Assembly (NCBI RefSeq): GCF_001642475.1
Contig: NW_019174054.1
Span: 29,634 to 93,633, forward strand
Direction of reading: 5' to 3'
DNA from: Fonsecaea monophora
Lineage: Eukaryota; Ascomycota; Eurotiomycetes; Chaetothyriales; Herpotrichiellaceae
DNA length: 64,000 nt
Position numbers and translations under genes: made by a program
Shown: piece by piece, positions 55,435 to 64,000 of the stretch
Position numbering within the stretch: the first letter of the stretch is position 1
Layout: the number at the start of each line of letters is the position of its first letter
The notes under the pieces: model-generated
What the model was told of the DNA's origin: nothing
Databases searched by the model: none
Seen by the model: only the letters and a program-made list of their open reading frames with translations

Positions 55435-55794
55435 GAGTAATTCAAGAAGTGTAGACAAAAAAAAAACCCTTACTATTCCAGCTGAACGCCTCACGAATTG
55501 GCCACACCAGTGTCTTCGATGCTTCCCATGGTGATAGTGGTATCATATTGCGAAGGTATGTATAAGCCTAACGCAACGGTTTTGAACCCGACGAGAAGAA
55601 TAGTGACTGCTACACCGCCCTGTTTCATTTCAAACCGACGGAGGTTGTTGATTTCCATCTTCCAAATGGTGTCACGCTGGAAGAACTACATTGGCCGACC
55701 GGGATCGAGGACATGGAACGGGAACTCTCTCCACTATTTCCCCAAGCGGCAATAGACCCTCATACTGGGCCACTGGACTTTGGCGTCGAAATCA
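55435..55794 (+). pseudogene. Unidentified coding fragment
   Basis: Two splice-compatible pieces read like protein: about 55484-55555 (encoding SVFDASHGDSGIILRR, followed by GTATGT) and about 55604-55794 (encoding YTALFHFKPTEVVDFHLPNG and on to IDPHTGPLDFGVE). I do not recognise the family. The frame ends where the transposon relic begins, so it is probably the broken 3' part of a gene. Confidence 0.35.
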
Positions 55795-57150
55795 GTGTCA
55801 GGAACACCACAACGATTTAATGGCGCGTCATATGACAAGGTGAACGCCTGGTTTGATGCGGTGGCCGCGAAATTTCAAGAGCGCGCATATGACAATTCGA
55901 ACGTCTGGAACATGGACGAGTCTGGTTTTAGGGTCGGAGAGAGTTAGACCACGAAGGCATTAGTCCCTCTCGACCGGACGCAATAATACAAGGTCGTGGT
56001 CGGGAAGTAAGAGTGGGTAACGGTCATTAAATGTATCAACGCGGCCAGAGACGCCCTTTCACCGATGATTATCTTTAAGGGCAAAAACATCAATTCCGAA
56101 TGGCTACCATCTCAAACCCCTTGCGACTGGCATTTCGCAGTCAGTGAGCGCGGCTGGACATCGAACATTTCTCGGGTTACAGTGGTTGATGTAGGTGCTT
56201 GAGCCTCAGACGCGTCAGAAAGCGGCTGGTCAGCCACGATTATTGATCGCTGACGGCCATCGAAGTTACATTCGAGCCGATTTCATTGCCTCCTGCATGG
56301 AGAATAACATTGACTTCCTCATTACGCCGCTACACTACTCACATCTCCTTCAGCCGCTCGATGTTAGGGTGTTTTCGGCATTTAAGCGCGCCCACTTAAA
56401 CGAGACCGACATAACCTCGCGGCTCAGCCCTCAGCGCATTTCGCGTTTAGAATGGCTGGAAATGTTTATTCGAGCTCGGGCGAAGGCCGTTAAGCTCGAT
56501 AATATCCTTGCAGGATAGAGAGGCCCCGGATCAGTCCCGAACGACCCGTAAAGAGTACTAACCCGTCTCCACGAAATACGATCACCCACGCGCCTCTTCC
56601 GATTACACTACTTAAAGGGCGTAATCTCAACTTCTCATTACTTCATAGCTCTCCCCCAGATGGTATAGAGCTCCGGGGATCCAATGTACTGTTGGATGGT
56701 TCCGTGCTGGCGCAGACACCCGGGCTTCCTTCGCCCGCCAAGCGATATGTGGCTCGACTGACCCGCATGACGGAAACCCTCGCTGCCGAGAACACGCTTC
56801 TTCGACGACAATGTGAAGGGTAAGAGGAGTTACTCAAGGCACGAAAGAGTTATAAACGAGGTAAAAGAGTTAGGTTAGAAGGTGAATTTATGTTCTCAAC
56901 GAAGAAAGTGTTGGAGATCGCGCGAGAGGCGGAGGTAGAGCTACCGGCGAAAAGGCTGCGTGGACGATCGGGTCGGCAACCTATCATTAAAAGTGAGGAC
57001 GAGGAAGAAGATGAGGTCTCAGACTACTCATCTACATCTTCAGATGATGGAGTAGTTGTGTTGGTGCTGCGTCGGAGACTTTAAAAGGTGGCGGGGTTGG
57101 ATTTCGTGGGTCATTAGACCATATGGGTTATTAGACTATATAGTACTCTA
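55795..57150 (+). mobile_element. Decayed pogo/Fot1-like (DDE_1) DNA transposon, 5'-truncated
   Basis: Read through its breaks, the frame encodes the DDE_1 transposase core: VWNMDESGF (first Asp, codon 55915-55917), WVTVIKCINA, IIFKGKN, RGWTSN, PRLLIADGH (second Asp) and SHLLQPLDVRVFSAFKRA (third Asp), then a charged C-terminal tail to 57084. The N-terminal helix-turn-helix is absent. In-frame stops at 55945, 55984, 56008 and 56192 are each TAG or TAA, one C-to-T step from Gln codons. One frameshift lies near 56175-56190. GGGTCATTAGACCATAT and GGGTTATTAGACTATAT just after the frame (57108-57142) may be 3' terminal repeats. The element is inactive. Confidence 0.75.
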
Positions 57151-58885
57151 GTACCCGGTACGGTTATAGAAGGCCCTCTGACTTTGACCCCCTGGCCTCT
57201 CATCCAAGACATTTAAAAACCGGGATTTTTTATTGTGTTAGCCTCACAGGGGCCTATCGCATTCGGGAGCGTCGTTGGACGATAATTTGCACGAGTTGTT
57301 GGTGCCATAGTTGCATACCAGGTTGTGCGGGTGGTAGGAACGCGTTGGTAAACAAAGGCGGCTAAATTTCGGGTGGACGGGTAATTACGACCTGGGCTAG
57401 GTGCCAGCCGAGCTTGAGCCGACGTTGAGCCGGGCGCGAGCCAGCCTGAGCAAAAGCGGCGCGAGATCACGTGGGCCAGAACGTGGCCGGGCGTCGAGAT
57501 TCCGGTCGTGAAACAGTAGGTGTCCAGATAAGCAAGATGCACATTTCCTGCAGTCGAAGCATTCTTACATCTTCCGGGACTGGAAGTAGTGCAGCTGCTC
57601 CTGGTCCTTGGTGAGAAGTGGCAGGAGGAATGAATGAAGCTGGCATGTGGCCATTCGTTGCTGTTTTTGCTGGTGCAGTTGTTGCTGTTACTGTTGTTGC
57701 TGCTTTAAGCGGATCAAGGATTTTGTGGGCAGAGTTTTCCAAGCTTCATCGACCACTTCAACTTCAACAACTCGCATCTTTTATGTCTCCCGATGTTCAT
57801 AACCAGGCAAGATATATGTACCGACATGTGGCTGGCCACTGGCAGTTATCCTGCCTCTCGCTGACTTTTACGCAACCTCCCCTGTCTCACTAGCAATACC
57901 AGCGCTTCCCGCTAGGTACCCTAGCATGCTACACATGCCTGGACGGAACCTTTAGGCACCGCGCCGTCCCGCCTCATGCCTGCTGCTTCTGTGGACCACT
58001 TCTACCTAAGGACAATGAGAGAACCATTTGCTGACTGGCGCTGCTGATCGTCTCGCTCACAGACCTGGCGTTGACCGTGCAGTCCACTACCAGCGAGGCA
58101 GTGTCCCAACGTGCATGCCCCAGAATCCTTGGTGGATTGTCACCTGGGACGGGGATGGTCTTTGCTTCTTATCATCGATTTTGGCTCCAAAAATGGGCTA
58201 CCCACTCTGTACGAGTCATTCTGCAAAAGGCGACCTGCAGGGCACGCTCCGCTCGCTTGATTCCAAGAATTCTTTTCGCCCAGGCGCTTGGGCGAGACAA
58301 GGCCCACAAGCCTCGACGGGGTTTTCTTGCCTCGAAATGTCGCCGGAGATTGTTGTGGTCCCTCCCGACACTTCCTCAGTAGCCAGCACTTGCCAGCCCG
58401 CCCTCAGGATTCGTCAAGAACCTCTCTCGTGCTACACCCACTGCCGTCTTCTGTGGTCCGAGGTAAATGATGGCCGTGGCAACTTTGCGTGTCTTCTCAA
58501 TTGGTCTGAATCGCCGGGAATTGAGTCCCGCACTCTTCTGGCGGTCTCGCATCTCCAACATCGCTGCTGGACGATGGAGAGATTATTCAGGGCGGGAAGG
58601 CTAACTTCGTTCCCCGAGGCCTAAGGTGCTCCCCAGCCCCAGGAACCCCGCAGGAAAAAGAAGGGTGGCCCTTCAGGGTCTCGCGAAGACCGTCTCCAGA
58701 TATTACTCACTCACCACCAGCCATGGCCGTTGCTGGCCACCGCGAACCACATTAACCCCGTGCCCTCCTCTGGACCGATCACTCGGATTGTCTCTCCTTC
58801 CCCTAAACCGTTCTTCTTCAGGACTGTTTCGTCTTCCATCGAGTGATACCTGCTTGGCTCTTCCTAGCCAGCCGCGTCGACCATC
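57151..58885. other. Gene-poor region after the transposon
   Basis: About 1.7 kb with no supported gene. A (CAN)n tract around 57655-57710 would encode poly-Gln on the minus strand with one TAA interruption and may be another relic. Frames at 58028-58624 and 57213-57542 have no family character. The last 200 bp are the promoter of the next transporter. Confidence 0.4.
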
Positions 58886-60773
58886 ATGGGGGCTACAAAG
58901 AGACACGTCTCGTCTCACTCGAGTCTGTACAACAGACTAGTAACAGTGGCCGTTGCTTTCGGTTCTATGGTAAGTCGCTGTCACAAGGCTTCCATCAACG
59001 CTTCTGTATTACTCCTAGGGGGAAGATACTGACTCTATCAGACATATGGCTACTGTTCGGCCATCATCGGGAGCACCATTGGCCAGCCAGGATGGTATCA
59101 ATTCTTCGACCTCCCCATGCAAGGGGAGCCAGGTTATGGCGGAAAGACCACAGATGCAATTGCGACGGCGAACGGTTTATACAGTGCAGGCGGAGCAGTC
59201 GGATCTCTGTTCATTGCTTGGTCAGCTACTGCCATTGGCCGCAAAAGAAGTATTCAACTCGGAGCTCTCTTGGCCATCATCGGAGGCGCATTTCAAGGTG
59301 GTGCGGCGGCGCTGGCGTAAGTTTTTGATGCTCCTCATGCGCTATCGAGTCCTCCACAACGACGCTGACATCTGTAACAGCATGTTCCACGTTGGGCGGG
59401 TCATATCTGGACTGGGCATTGGGATCCTCGTAACTGCGTGCCCCATGTACTTGTCTGAGTTGGCACCGCCTGAAAATCGTGGCTGGCTGGTCGGCCATCA
59501 CGCGATCTTTTTGGTGTTTGGATACATGCTCTCTGGATGGCTTGGGTACGCGTGTTATTTTGCCACGGACAAGAACCCGTCTTTCGCGTGGAGGTTTCCT
59601 TTGTGTGTCCAGACTCTTCCACCGTTGGTGTTGGGAATCACGTCAATCTGGATCCCCAAGTCGCCGAGATGGCTCCTCCAGAAGGGCAGGATCGAAGAGG
59701 CCTGGACCGTCATTCGGGCCCTGCGCCGATCACCGGACGACCCGGACGATCTCGTCGCGAAGGAGGAACTGTATCAGACCAAAGAACAGATCGCTCTGGA
59801 CGCCGCGAAACTCAGGGCGGTGGGGTACGGTCCGTGGATGGCTTGCATCAAGAAGAAGAGCTACCGCAAGAGAATGATTATCGGCTTCTTGACGCAGTGG
59901 GGAGCCGAGTTTGCCGGTGTGCTGGTCATTGTACGTCCTTCTGAAGTCACTCATTTGCTTGCGATCAGGTTGGCTGACACGGGTCCTAGAACAACTACAT
60001 GGTCATTCTGTACACGAACCTCGGGCAGACGGGATCCATGCCTCTGCTCCTTTCGGCGGTCTGGCTCACCACAGCCGGTAAGCATTGCCCGCGTCAATAA
60101 CCCTTGTGCGACTTGCACTAACTCTGATGTAACAGGTGTCATCTACAACCCCCTGGGCGCGTGGCTCCACGACAAGGTCAACTCGCGACGGTTCATGTAC
60201 CTGTTCGGCACGGCGGGATGCCTGGTGACGACGTCGATCCTGTGCGCTTTGCTTGCGACGTACGCGGGCACGACGGACAAGGGCGGCAACGCGGGCGGGG
60301 TGTTCATCGTGTTCCTGTACCTAACCTTCCAGGGCACCTTCTGCGACACGACCATGTACCTGTACGTGAGCGAAATCTTCCCGACCGAGATCCGGCCGAT
60401 CGGGATGGGCTTCTCGCTGTTTGGGCAGTTCGCGGCGACGCTGATCCTGCTGCAGACGGCGCCCATCGGCTTCGTCACCATCGGCTGGAAGTACTACCTG
60501 GTGATCGTGTGCTGGACCATCGTCTACCTGCCCATGATCTACTTCTTCTGGCCCGAGACGGCGCGCCTCTCGCTCGAGGAGATCTCCAAGCAGTTTGGCG
60601 ACGACGTCGCCGTCCACGTCAACGACATCAGCGACGAGCAGCGCCGCGAGCTCGACGACTTCCTCAAGTCAAAGGACATTGTCCACTCACCGGCCACCGT
60701 GGTCGGTGGTGCCGACGACTCGACCTCCCCCGCCACCACGGAGATTCAGGAAGAGGCCTCGGAGAAGGTCTGA
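58886..60773 (+). CDS. MFS sugar-type transporter
   Basis: A proton-coupled sugar porter family protein in the plasma membrane. Five exons (58886-58969, 59042-59316, 59381-59930, 59990-60077, 60136-60773) give 544 aa. Landmarks are TYGYCSAIIGSTIGQP, AWSATAIGRKRS, GRVISGLGIGIL, ELAPPENRGWLVG, the SPRWLLQKGR signature, GAEFAGVLVINNY, YVSEIFPTEIRPIGMG and FFWPETARLSLEEI. The first signature reads IPKSPRWL, with Lys in place of the near-invariant Glu of PESPRWL. The 3' third is clearly more GC-rich than the 5' part. It is convergent with a cyclase gene. The substrate is unknown. Confidence 0.92.
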
Positions 60774-61404
60774 AGATTGAACAGTCAAGTCAACCCATCA
60801 ACCTACTTTTATGTACCTGGCTATGACCATGTATGTACTGTAGGTTCTCGCCACCTGCCTACCTAGCCTAGCATACCAAGGTGTTTGTCCCTGCCTCTGC
60901 GTATACCTACCTCGTACGCACCTACGCACGTGAGGCGGTACACAAAGCCACGGAGAATTGCAAATAATTGATTCTAGTTTTACGTTTTTGTAAATAAAGT
61001 ATATAACGACGACACCCTCGAAAAACGAAGGAGGGAGTTGGCCTGCAAGCCGCAGCGCTGGAGACGGAGTCGGAGGAGGAGAGAGAGAAAATAATTCTTC
61101 TAAATGCGAATGCGAATGCGAATGCGAATGCAAAAGAATGAATATATTAGTGCCCTTTACACACTGTGTACACACACCCACCCACTCACACCCACCCACA
61201 CAACACATATACACTTACGGAAAGGACTGTTTCCTTGTCTTTGGAATCTTCTGCATTTGCTCGCTCAAGTACATGATCGTAGAAACGTCTAGCTCGTGAT
61301 AATGGACTGAAACAACACCTACTTCTTCGCGACGCAAGAACCCAGGCATGATCGGCTCGCGCCGTCATCTCTATGCCATCCAGCCTCCACAAAGAACCGG
61401 CTGC
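60774..61404. other. Convergent intergenic region with microsatellites
   Basis: About 630 bp between the 3' ends of the transporter and the cyclase. It holds (ATGCGA)4 at 61104-61127 and an imperfect CACACCCACCC tract at about 61168-61205. No gene. Confidence 0.5.
61104..61127. repeat. Hexanucleotide microsatellite (ATGCGA)4
   Basis: Four exact copies of ATGCGA followed by a partial copy, in non-coding DNA. Confidence 0.8.
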
Positions 61405-62457
61405 TCAGAAGATGGCTATGCAATTTGGCGGACTGCTGACGCCCCCAGGCATGTTGAACGGGGCACTCGCGACGAAAAACTCCCAACGTTGCTCCTTGAT
61501 GCACATCGCACTCAATGCCTCGAGATCAAAGAGCTCGCCAATCGGCATGCCCCATCCAGCAAGCAAGTATTCGTGCATAAAGACTCCTTCCACCTCCGGC
61601 TCTCCTTCACCACGTGGATAACTCTTCTTAGCAGGGTAGACTTCAAATGATATCGCGTCACCGGCCACGGCGGAGAAGCCTGTGTCCCACAACCAGCGTA
61701 GCATTTCCTCGGTGCCTTCGACGCCGGCATGCCGAGGTGTCTTGGTCGTTGCATAGGCATTCTTGTCCTCCGATGTCATGCGCGTGTCCCATTCTTTAGT
61801 CACACCCATGCGCACGAAAAGGATGTCACCACGTTTGAACGTCACATTCTCCTCTTGAGCGATCTCAAGTAGTACGCTGAGGGGGACCGAGTGGTCGCTG
61901 AACGTCGAGTAGTCAATGCCTCTCTTTTCTGCGTATGAGACATAGTCCAACAGCACCCCTCGTCCGCAGATACCCTCCTTCGCCCAATACTGCAGCCCAA
62001 TCCGGTGATTCGTTAGATCCATGATTTCCTGACTGGTCACACCACCGTAAAACACCCTCCTCTCTGGCTCAGACTCGGTCGGAGCTGGTTGGGAGAAATG
62101 CCTGAGCCCGTCCCACTGACTGCTCTGTTGTGGATTGAACGTGTAGACGTCGTCAAAAGCAGCGCCGCCGAGAATGCCGACAATCTCGTGCCTGCAGGGT
62201 ACTCGGCCAAAGTTGGCGATTTCCAGCTTGTTCAACTCCCACCCAAGATTCACACGCCGCCCGCTTCGAATGCTTGTCGCTGCAGCAGAGGCGACGACAT
62301 CTGGTGTGAGGAGCACAAGGCGACCCAGCCCCTCCTCTCTCGTGTTAGGCTCGCCTGGCCATACTTGCTTCTTGTTCGGCAGAGCATCGTATGGCGTCAA
62401 GTGGAGGGGGTGTACCTGAGGATCCTCGTCGTGAGCCTCATTTTGAAGTGAGCCCAT
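61405..62457 (-). CDS. Putative cyclase / kynurenine formamidase-like metal hydrolase
   Basis: A member of the cyclase family (PF04199 type), metal-dependent hydrolases acting on small cyclic or formylated compounds. A single exon gives 350 aa. The fungal version of the N-terminal pattern is present: LVLLTPDVV, then SSQWDGLRHF as the altered HxGTHxD region, followed by YGGVTSQEI, RGVLLDY, FKRGDILFVRMG and SAVAGDAISFEVYP, and a C-terminal MHEYLLAGWGMPIGE where His and Glu are likely ligands. There is no signal peptide. It is convergent with the transporter and has the same orientation as the right-edge regulator. The substrate is not known. Confidence 0.92.
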   Translation of the reverse strand: MGSLQNEAHDEDPQVHPLHLTPYDALPNKKQVWPGEPNTREEGLGRLVLLTPDVVASAAATSIRSGRRVNLGWELNKLEIANFGRVPCRHEIVGILGGAAFDDVYTFNPQQSSQWDGLRHFSQPAPTESEPERRVFYGGVTSQEIMDLTNHRIGLQYWAKEGICGRGVLLDYVSYAEKRGIDYSTFSDHSVPLSVLLEIAQEENVTFKRGDILFVRMGVTKEWDTRMTSEDKNAYATTKTPRHAGVEGTEEMLRWLWDTGFSAVAGDAISFEVYPAKKSYPRGEGEPEVEGVFMHEYLLAGWGMPIGELFDLEALSAMCIKEQRWEFFVASAPFNMPGGVSSPPNCIAIF

Positions 62458-63127
62458 GGTGAGATGTAGTAGAGGCCAACAAGGATCTTCTCCTCACGTC
62501 TAGTTAGATCTAGTCTGCTGGGACAGAGATGAGCACTGGTCGATATCGATTCTGAACGCTGATGCACAGAACAGAGATCCAGGAACGCGGGGTCTTCGAA
62601 ATTGAACCGGCAGATTGGATCGTTTCCACCACTTGCACCAAAGTTGGGGGATAAAGTTCCACGATGAATTTCTCCGAATTCACAGTCGAATCACAACGCA
62701 CAACCGTGGTTTGTGGTGGCATGCCCCATTGTTCGTCGAGCGCCCACCTGTTCGAAATGATAGTTTTCGCTTCATCTCCACTCTTCGGTTTACTTTCGGA
62801 GTTCGGACGTCCCGCAAGATCATGTGGCCATCGTTGTGGCAAGCGGCACACTGAGTCCATAAGATCATTCATTGCCTTGGGTAAGTGATGAAAGTCGTTA
62901 TTCCATTCAGTGTGTTGCAAGCTTCCGGTGTCAAGTCCGTGATGACCCCGCCCCCAGATCCGCGCTGGGTGTGTACCACTCCGTCACGAACACTTGGTGA
63001 AGGTTGGGGTTCGGAGTCAAGACAGGCGGTATCCTTCAACACGGTCTGAAAGTCCACTTTGCAGGCGCTCAATTGTGGATGTAGAGTAATGGTCACGGTT
63101 CACCATCTGCTTGTTCGGCGGAATTGT
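62458..63127. other. Intergenic region upstream of the cyclase
   Basis: About 670 bp. A minus-strand frame at 62510-62920 reaches 136 codons but has no recognisable features. It most likely contains the cyclase promoter and the 3' end of the next regulator. Confidence 0.45.
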
Positions 63128-64000
63128 CTAATCACTCTCAAAGTCAAAGCTCTCAAGGATTCGGCTGAACTTGTTGGAGAGCTTCCAGAAGCGCATTTTC
63201 CGTAGCATGGCTTGAGCTTCGTGGCTGATCGCTTCGAGACTGCCACTCGTGTAGATGTTCTCAACAGCACCAATGCTTGCGGGCCCTCCGTTTTCGATCC
63301 AGGTCGCAATTGCGGTCCGTTGGCCATCAATCCGATTTGGCAAATCGAGTCGAACAGGGCATGAGGCGTAACCAGGGTCCGAACAGGGCTGAGGTCCGAA
63401 TTTGGCAAAGGCAAGGATGAAGATGTAGCCCATGAACGTCCGCATAATCTCGCAAGGCGCAGAGACTAGGTATTCGTTTGCCACGGCAATGATCTGAGCT
63501 GCGTGCCACGCTAGATTACGAGCTTTTGTGGGATTCTTCACAAGTATCGAGCGTAGGCGTCGCTTAGCCGACACAAGGCTCTGATCGAGTTGTTTCGACT
63601 GCGAGGCGGAAGAGCGGAAGATATGAACAATAAGATCCATAGCCTCGTCCGCGCTATATAAGTGAGAGTAATGACAGATAAGCGCGGTAAGACTGTAACA
63701 GTCTGGTTAAACACAGCTTCACGTTCTCGAGAACTAGCAGGACTTACTTGTAGTGGATGAGATCGGCGGTAGAAGTTAGAGAATACATGGATTCACAAAG
63801 CGCATTGAGTCCTTGCAGTAGAGTGCTTTTGGTCTGTCTCTGAGCTGCAGCCAGAGAAGGGAGTTTCAGGTACTCGGTGGTCGCCATGATGTCCAACTGC
63901 TTGATGTCCCAAAGAAGTCGGCCAATGCTCTGTGCGCACAGCCTCTTTCCCACGCCGGTAGATCCTCAGGATGCCTTTTCCAGCCAGAAGATTTCGAAGT
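63128..64000 (-). CDS. Fungal transcription factor, C-terminal part (gene runs off right edge)
   Basis: The visible part is two exons, about 63970-63748 and 63692-63128, joined by a GTAAGT...TTACAG intron (63693-63747). They encode roughly the last 260 residues of a fungal-specific regulatory protein: KRLCAQSIGRLLWDIKQLDIM, STADLIHY, LICHYSHLYSADEAM, RNLAWHAAQIIAVANEYLV, MRTFMGYIFILAFAKFG and IDGQRTAIATWIENG are in the style of the C-terminal halves of C6 or C2H2 regulators. The DNA-binding domain would be outside the window. Upstream of about 63970 the frame hits a stop, so another intron is needed there; its acceptor is unclear. The target is unknown. Confidence 0.75.

Noticed and set aside
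58028..58624. 198-codon plus-strand frame before the second transporter
   Set aside because: Composition looks non-coding and no landmarks are present; lies in the post-transposon gene-poor stretch.
1..64000. CRISPR arrays, rRNA genes, prokaryotic operons or a PKS/NRPS/terpene synthase core gene
   Set aside because: No regular spaced repeats, no rRNA-like sequence and no such core domains were seen on either strand.

Overview
This window looks like nuclear DNA of a filamentous ascomycete (Pezizomycotina). Genes are split by short introns, mostly 47-110 nt, with GT(A/G)AGT-type donors and CTAAC/CTGAC-type branch points. Gal4-type Zn2Cys6 regulators are abundant, core genes such as ATG22, MED14 and PDI have fungal forms, and two AT-rich stretches carry marks of repeat-induced point mutation (RIP). 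The mix of many sugar porters, catabolic enzymes and regulators would fit Eurotiomycetes such as Chaetothyriales, but that placement is a guess. Gene ends given here come from hand-built splice models; each complete model closes to a whole number of codons.

Region 1 (1-20.0 kb) is an accessory metabolic block. It holds a Zn2Cys6 regulator running off the left edge, a second fungal regulator divergent from acetoacetyl-CoA synthetase, a class A FAD monooxygenase, a membrane protein resembling the AveC spirocyclase family, a DapB-like NAD(P) oxidoreductase, a third large regulator, a SAM methyltransferase and a fourth regulator. A near-perfect 17-bp inverted repeat lies in the divergent promoter at 4.8 kb, and its core (CCGGAGAC) recurs in or upstream of several neighbours.

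Region 2 (20.9-32.8 kb) is a housekeeping block: protein disulfide isomerase, the vacuolar effluxer ATG22, Mediator subunit MED14 and uracil-DNA glycosylase. Region 3 (32.8-46.8 kb) mixes a gene-poor stretch, a Zn2Cys6 regulator, a secreted GH20 hexosaminidase, a MmgE/PrpD-family enzyme, an ACC-synthase-like aminotransferase and a DUF1479 oxygenase-like protein.

Region 4 (47.8-55.0 kb) looks like a compact regulon: a seven-exon Zn2Cys6 regulator divergent from an MFS sugar-type porter, followed by an amidase. The palindromic motif CCCGCGGGG occurs at the start of the regulator gene, twice in the shared promoter and once upstream of the amidase. The last two copies sit in an identical 15-mer. 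This is the best candidate for an undescribed regulated pathway here.

Region 5 (55.0-58.9 kb) is a gene graveyard: the tail of an amino-acid transporter, an unidentified coding fragment and a decayed pogo/Fot1-like DDE transposon with RIP-type stop codons. Region 6 (58.9-64 kb) has a second MFS porter, a putative cyclase and the 3' part of another fungal regulator running off the right edge.
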